The position numbers and the translations under genes were made by a program. This document shows, in pieces, positions 5,076 through 7,870 of a stretch of DNA of 7,870 nt. Position 1 is the stretch's first letter. Every line of letters begins with the position of its first letter. The notes beneath the pieces are model-generated. The model ran no database searches and was not told the origin of the DNA. It was given only the letters and a program-made list of their open reading frames with translations. This DNA comes from Chloroflexota bacterium (GTDB taxonomy: Bacteria > Chloroflexota > Anaerolineae > J102). The stretch covers positions 10,586-18,455 of the forward strand of contig JAADFV010000070.1 of NCBI GenBank assembly GCA_013152695.1. The letters are read 5' to 3'.

Positions 5076-7482
5076 CCGGCAGCAAACGAACTGCGTATTG
5101 CCAAGTGGGAGGCGGCGCTTGCCCGTTCACCAAGAGGCTACCATCAGCACCGAATAGCATGGTGACATCATCGGCGCCGATCACGCCGTCTTGCAGGCCA
5201 TCCAGGGCCAGACCGACTTGATCAAGATGATTGGTTGCAGTGAGCACATCATTGTCGTCGATATGGATGCCGAAGTAGAGGTTGTTATCATCCCAGCGTA
5301 CACGTACATCCGCATTAAGATCGCTTATCTCGGGCTCTTGACCGGTAATGAGATCGGCGTCACTGGCGTTGATGCTGCGCTGATAAGTTGCCGACCACTC
5401 AGCTAAGGAACCATCGACGCTCGATACCCCCTGCGGACTGGCAATCAGGCGACGATCGGCCTGAGCAAAACGTAAAATCGTCTGGCCATCGCCAGCGGCA
5501 TAAACGAGGGTACGGTCGAAAGCATCCACGCTCCAGAGATCTCCGGCTGCAGGGACATCGAGCACCGTCCAGGTAACACCATCTTCAATCGCGGCCAGGA
5601 AGCCATCTCGCCCAACCGCCCAACCGGTATTTTCATCCACCATCTCGATACTATAAATCAAGCTATTGACACCGGTGAACCGATAGTCTTCCCAGGTGAA
5701 GCCGCCATCCTCGCTGTGCAAAATTCCTGCTTCAACGCAAGGATGGGTGTCATCTTCATGGGCCCAGGCACCAGGGCGATAACAACCAGCGTACCAGATA
5801 TTATCGAGGGCACCATTGTTATCGACATCATAGGCATCAATCGAGTGCAAGAACCAGCCACTGTATTCGGTAGGCAACGGAGGGCGGTGCCCCCAGGTTT
5901 GACCACCATCCAGGGTGTAGCGAGGGCCAGCCGATGTTTTTAGAATGGCGGCCACACCCACATTCTCGTTGATCATATCGAGATCGACACCTGTCGTACG
6001 GATGACAGGTTGGGATTCAGTCCAAAATTGATTATTGGTCGTGTAGAAATAGTGGTGAGTGCCGGTGGTTACTCCCTTTTTATCGGTCGTGCGATTCACA
6101 TCGTACAAAAATCCACCGTAGCTCGGTGTCCATTCCCGGCGCCAGGTGGCACCACCATCGAGGGTGTGCACCATCAGGGCCCCGCGTCCCACAGCATGAC
6201 AGTCGTTGGGATTGCCCGGGGCACAATCGATAGCCATGAGCCAGGACCCGAGAGTCTCGGCCGTGACCGCGATTTCAGGATTATCGCGGAATTCCTGGGC
6301 GAGTTCACGCCAGGTATTACCGCCATCTTCAGTTTTCAGGGCAACGACATGATCGCCTACAGCATAGGCCACCTTGTCGCTGGCAGCTTTGATACTAAAG
6401 AAGCGGGGATAATGCCCGCCGATCACATGCTCCCAGTTGATGCCATTGCGCGTGCGCCACATAAACCAGCTGGGAAGCTGCGTAGGACCACCCCAATTGC
6501 CGTCGTTTTCAGCAATGACCGATCCTGCCGCCCACACATGTTCCGTATCACCGACGCCTAAAGCAAAGAGGTCCCAACCATCACTGGCACTGCTCAACTT
6601 CCAGGTGGCGCCACCATCAGCGGTGCGCCCGACACGTCCATTGGGGCCGGCAACCCAGCCGATCTGGTCTTGACCAAAGGCAAATTCGATCTCGGTGAGG
6701 GCGACACCAACATTGGCTTGTACCGCCCAGGTTGCGCCGGAGTCGCTGCTGTGATACACACGACCATCACTCCCTACAGCCCAGAAATGATCGCCGGATA
6801 CGGCAATATCTTCCAACTGGGTGCTGGTTGGAATCAGTCCTGCGACAGGAGTCCAAGTGGTGCCGGCATCGGATGTGGTCAAGAGCACGCCATTGGCGCC
6901 GGCGGCAGCACCGTGCAATCCATCATCAGCCATGGCGATAGCACGCAAAGCGGTACTCACACCGCTGGCTTGTTGTGTCCAGGTATCACCACCATCGGCC
7001 GTCTGCCAGATTTCCCCACCATCGCCCACGACCCAGCCGTGGGAACTATCGACAAAGGCCACGCCATAGAGGTGATTGGCCAGACCTGTGGCTAATTGCC
7101 GCCAAGAGGCTCCCCCATCTTTCGAGCCGATTACCAGACCTTCGGCGCCGACCGCCCACATGCGTCCCCCCACTATCGCCAGGGCATTGAGGTCCTGGTT
7201 GGGGAAAGGTGCCTGGTAATGCCAGGTTTCGCCACCATTGCTGCTGTTGATGATCATACCACTGGTGCCCACACCCACGATAGTCTGGGCGTCAATCCCG
7301 ACCAGGGCCTGGACAGCACCATCACCGCGCCATACCGGCTGCCAGGAGCCTTGCGCGGCCGGGGCAGCCGGGGCAAGGGTCGTCTCAGTCGTTGGGGTGT
7401 TAAGACCATAGCTGGCCGACAACGGTACGGCCAGAAGCATAAGCATTATCAGAAAGAAGCGAAAGCGGTTTCGTCGTATCAC
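5002..7482 (-). CDS. N-terminal part: secreted Ycf48/BNR-like propeller plus truncated CBM9-like domain
   Basis: As written this frame encodes 826 residues. The start is GTG 7482-7480, with GGAGAG six bases upstream. Residues 1-24 form a signal peptide (Arg-rich start, FFLIMLMLLAVPL core, SAS), followed by a Thr/Ala/Pro-rich stretch. Asp-box-like motifs of the type DGGxTW recur near residues 82, 122, 163, 205, 247, 289, 345, 386, 442, 525, 592 and 633. The first six are spaced a regular 40-42 residues apart, as in Ycf48/HCF136-like and BNR propellers. Two cysteine pairs (420/428 and 567/582) may form disulfides. A CBM9-like domain starts near 685 (VDGSLAEW) and is cut off by the stop after EHLRFA. 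In photosynthetic organisms Ycf48 assists photosystem II, but similar propellers are common in unrelated secreted bacterial proteins and nothing here points to photosynthesis. Ligand unknown. Confidence 0.85.
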   Translation of the reverse strand: MIRRNRFRFFLIMLMLLAVPLSASYGLNTPTTETTLAPAAPAAQGSWQPVWRGDGAVQALVGIDAQTIVGVGTSGMIINSSNGGETWHYQAPFPNQDLNALAIVGGRMWAVGAEGLVIGSKDGGASWRQLATGLANHLYGVAFVDSSHGWVVGDGGEIWQTADGGDTWTQQASGVSTALRAIAMADDGLHGAAAGANGVLLTTSDAGTTWTPVAGLIPTSTQLEDIAVSGDHFWAVGSDGRVYHSSDSGATWAVQANVGVALTEIEFAFGQDQIGWVAGPNGRVGRTADGGATWKLSSASDGWDLFALGVGDTEHVWAAGSVIAENDGNWGGPTQLPSWFMWRTRNGINWEHVIGGHYPRFFSIKAASDKVAYAVGDHVVALKTEDGGNTWRELAQEFRDNPEIAVTAETLGSWLMAIDCAPGNPNDCHAVGRGALMVHTLDGGATWRREWTPSYGGFLYDVNRTTDKKGVTTGTHHYFYTTNNQFWTESQPVIRTTGVDLDMINENVGVAAILKTSAGPRYTLDGGQTWGHRPPLPTEYSGWFLHSIDAYDVDNNGALDNIWYAGCYRPGAWAHEDDTHPCVEAGILHSEDGGFTWEDYRFTGVNSLIYSIEMVDENTGWAVGRDGFLAAIEDGVTWTVLDVPAAGDLWSVDAFDRTLVYAAGDGQTILRFAQADRRLIASPQGVSSVDGSLAEWSATYQRSINASDADLITGQEPEISDLNADVRVRWDDNNLYFGIHIDDNDVLTATNHLDQVGLALDGLQDGVIGADDVTMLFGADGSLLVNGQAPPPTWQYAVRLLPDGYDIEASLPASAVGANFEHLRFA
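5005..5018. repeat. Tandem 7-bp duplication causing the frameshift
   Basis: CGCAAAT occurs twice back to back (5005-5011, 5012-5018); on the coding strand this is ATTTGCG-ATTTGCG. Seven is 1 modulo 3, so the second copy moves the reading frame and the TAA at 5004-5002 follows at once. With one copy the coding strand reads GAG CAT TTG CGT AAG CTG (EHLRKL), in frame on both sides. Confidence 0.93.
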
Positions 7483-7488
7483 AAGATT

Positions 7489-7494
7489 CTCTCC
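7489..7494 (-). promoter_or_regulatory. Shine-Dalgarno supporting the GTG start of the secreted protein
   Basis: On the minus strand, GGAGAG (7494-7489) is followed by six bases and then GTG (7482-7480). Together with the signal peptide that begins immediately (MIRRNRFRFFLIML), this fixes a non-ATG start. Confidence 0.75.
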
Positions 7495-7573
7495 AGGTTA
7501 GATTTTTAGGATAAGTGGTCGAAAGGGTAGCAGAAGGAACAGGGATGCGCAAGACCAAACTCCTCCCAGAACG

Positions 7574-7603
7574 CCAAAAAGGGCCGATCTAGCTGCTTTT
7601 TGG
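7574..7603. repeat. Inverted repeat CCAAAAAG-N14-CTTTTTGG
   Basis: There are perfect 8-bp arms (7574-7581, 7596-7603) around a 14-base centre. The stem is A/T-rich and so is weak as a terminator, although on the plus strand GTTTAAG follows. Lying in the leader or promoter region of the leftward secreted-protein gene, it could be a protein-binding site or an attenuator-like element. Confidence 0.4.
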
Positions 7604-7609
7604 GTTTAA

Positions 7610-7634
7610 GTTACAATACTGTCATCTTTGTAAC
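7610..7634. promoter_or_regulatory. Operator-like palindrome GTTACAA-N11-TTGTAAC
   Basis: Perfect 7-bp arms (7610-7616 and 7628-7634) are separated by 11 bp, giving an arm-centre spacing of 18 bp. This is close to two helical turns, as expected for a dimeric regulator. It lies about 130-150 bp upstream of the secreted protein's GTG. TACAAT (7612-7617) inside it is also a plausible plus-strand -10. The binding protein is unknown. Confidence 0.45.
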
Positions 7635-7653
7635 GCCACAGTTGATCTTACCA

Positions 7654-7669
7654 CCCCGTGATTGCGGGG
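7654..7669. repeat. Short GC-rich hairpin CCCCG-N6-CGGGG
   Basis: A 5-bp perfect stem (7654-7658, 7665-7669) with a 6-base loop. It is followed by no T-run on either strand, so it is not a good terminator. It is the third dyad within 100 bp. Confidence 0.3.
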
Positions 7670-7826
7670 GTAGCATAGTCGCACATTCCCGTATCCCTTC
7701 CCCCACGGGCGAGCAAATCCCACCTCGACGCTGCCTTGACCCAACTGTCTTTCCTGGTGTCACGCTTTTTCCCATAAAGAGCCTGTTACGGAATTCCTCG
7801 CCCCTGCCAATATCCCTTCACCACAC

Positions 7827-7854
7827 TCTTCCGTCTCCCGTCTTCCGTATCCCT
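7827..7854 (+). repeat. Heptanucleotide tandem repeat (TCTTCCG-like, about 4 copies)
   Basis: TCTTCCG, TCTCCCG, TCTTCCG and the degenerate TATCCCT follow one another with an exact 7-bp period. This is short, but it resembles the heptanucleotide intergenic tandem repeats described in cyanobacteria. It lies just before the ATG at 7859. Confidence 0.45.
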
Positions 7855-7870
7855 CCCCATGCCAGCGAGC

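Larger units (their letters stand above)
3486..7482 (-). pseudogene. Giant secreted Ycf48-like propeller/CBM9/DNRLRE protein gene, split by a 7-bp duplication
   Basis: The two overlapping minus-strand frames (7482-5002 and 5075-3486) read as one gene. The span is 3997 bp; subtracting one copy of the tandem 7-mer at 5005-5018 leaves 3990 bp, an exact 1330 codons. The repaired product has, in order: a signal peptide, a propeller with about 12 Asp-box-like motifs (residues 47-675), CBM9-like domain 1 (about 685-865), CBM9-like domain 2 (about 890-1060), a DNRLRE-type domain (about 1066-1248), a Thr-Pro linker (1254-1318) and a short hydrophobic tail. The repaired joint reads FEHLRKLGVNVALFDRD. 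It lines up without a gap with the matching stretch of domain 2 (GELTAHQQLPFNIGLQDDD), both preceded by an x-P-A-S strand. The protein was probably an exported, surface-associated carbohydrate-binding or adhesion factor. Whether the gene is dead, switchable or misread cannot be decided from one sequence. Confidence 0.85.
7483..7870. other. Non-coding upstream region with clustered inverted repeats and a C/T-rich right end
   Basis: I find no supported gene body in these 388 bp. The proximal part (7570-7670) holds three inverted repeats. The distal part (about 7685-7858) is pyrimidine-rich on the plus strand, with a near repeat of CCGTATCCCT followed by C/T (7689 region and 7846 region). It ends in an ATG at 7859 that could open a rightward gene beyond the window. 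A reverse frame from ATG 7861 stops after about 24 codons and is not convincing. No clear -35/-10 pair was found for the leftward gene. Confidence 0.5.

Noticed and set aside
4717..5157. Plus-strand open frames of 85-146 codons over 4717-5165, opposite the frameshift
   Set aside because: They are antisense to the secreted-protein gene, carry no recognisable domain, have skewed Arg/Ser/Pro-rich composition typical of antisense frames, and lack ribosome sites.
6010..6561. A 183-codon plus-strand frame opposite the propeller
   Set aside because: The opposite strand carries a clear repeated-motif protein with signal peptide and Asp boxes; this frame just mirrors its regular GG-rich codons.

Overview
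The window is about 53% GC by eye and looks like a bacterial chromosome segment, most likely from Chloroflexota (Anaerolineae/Caldilineae-like). This assignment is an inference. It rests on a very large secreted protein that combines a Ycf48/BNR propeller, CBM9-like domains, a DNRLRE domain, a long Thr-Pro linker and a short hydrophobic tail ending MPLIAHP, a style I associate with that phylum. It also rests on a NarL-type two-component pair. No marker gene (rRNA, ribosomal protein) is present to settle it.

Layout. (1) At 1-461 (minus) is the N-terminal 153 codons of a multi-span membrane protein resembling the NuoL/M/N proton-channel family, running off the left edge. (2) At 462-686 is a divergent intergenic region with a TATAAT box and a long pyrimidine-rich leader. 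(3) At 687-2777 (plus) is a sensor histidine kinase with seven predicted membrane spans, a GAF-like region and HisKA_3/HATPase domains. It overlaps by 17 bp its partner, a NarL/LuxR-type response regulator (2761-3420), whose Shine-Dalgarno lies inside the kinase gene. (4) At 3421-3456 is a hairpin terminator placed between convergent genes. (5) At 3486-7482 (minus) is the remnant or switchable form of one giant secreted protein gene, now split into two overlapping frames (7482-5002 and 5075-3486). (6) At 7483-7870 is a 388-bp non-coding region with several inverted repeats and a heptanucleotide repeat. It may hold a divergent gene start at the very right edge.

Main discovery. The two minus-strand frames are one gene interrupted by a tandem 7-bp duplication (5005-5018). 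Removing one copy joins the frames exactly and gives a 1329-residue protein. The repaired stretch then aligns without a gap to the equivalent stretch of the second CBM9-like domain in the same protein. As written, the frame stops three codons after the duplication begins. The product would lose half of one CBM9-like domain, the whole second one, the DNRLRE domain and the C-terminal linker and tail. This could be a reversible slippage switch, a recent loss of function, or a sequence error.

The kinase and regulator very probably form one phosphorelay. Their target is not visible, though the divergent membrane gene and the giant secreted protein are the neighbours to test first.
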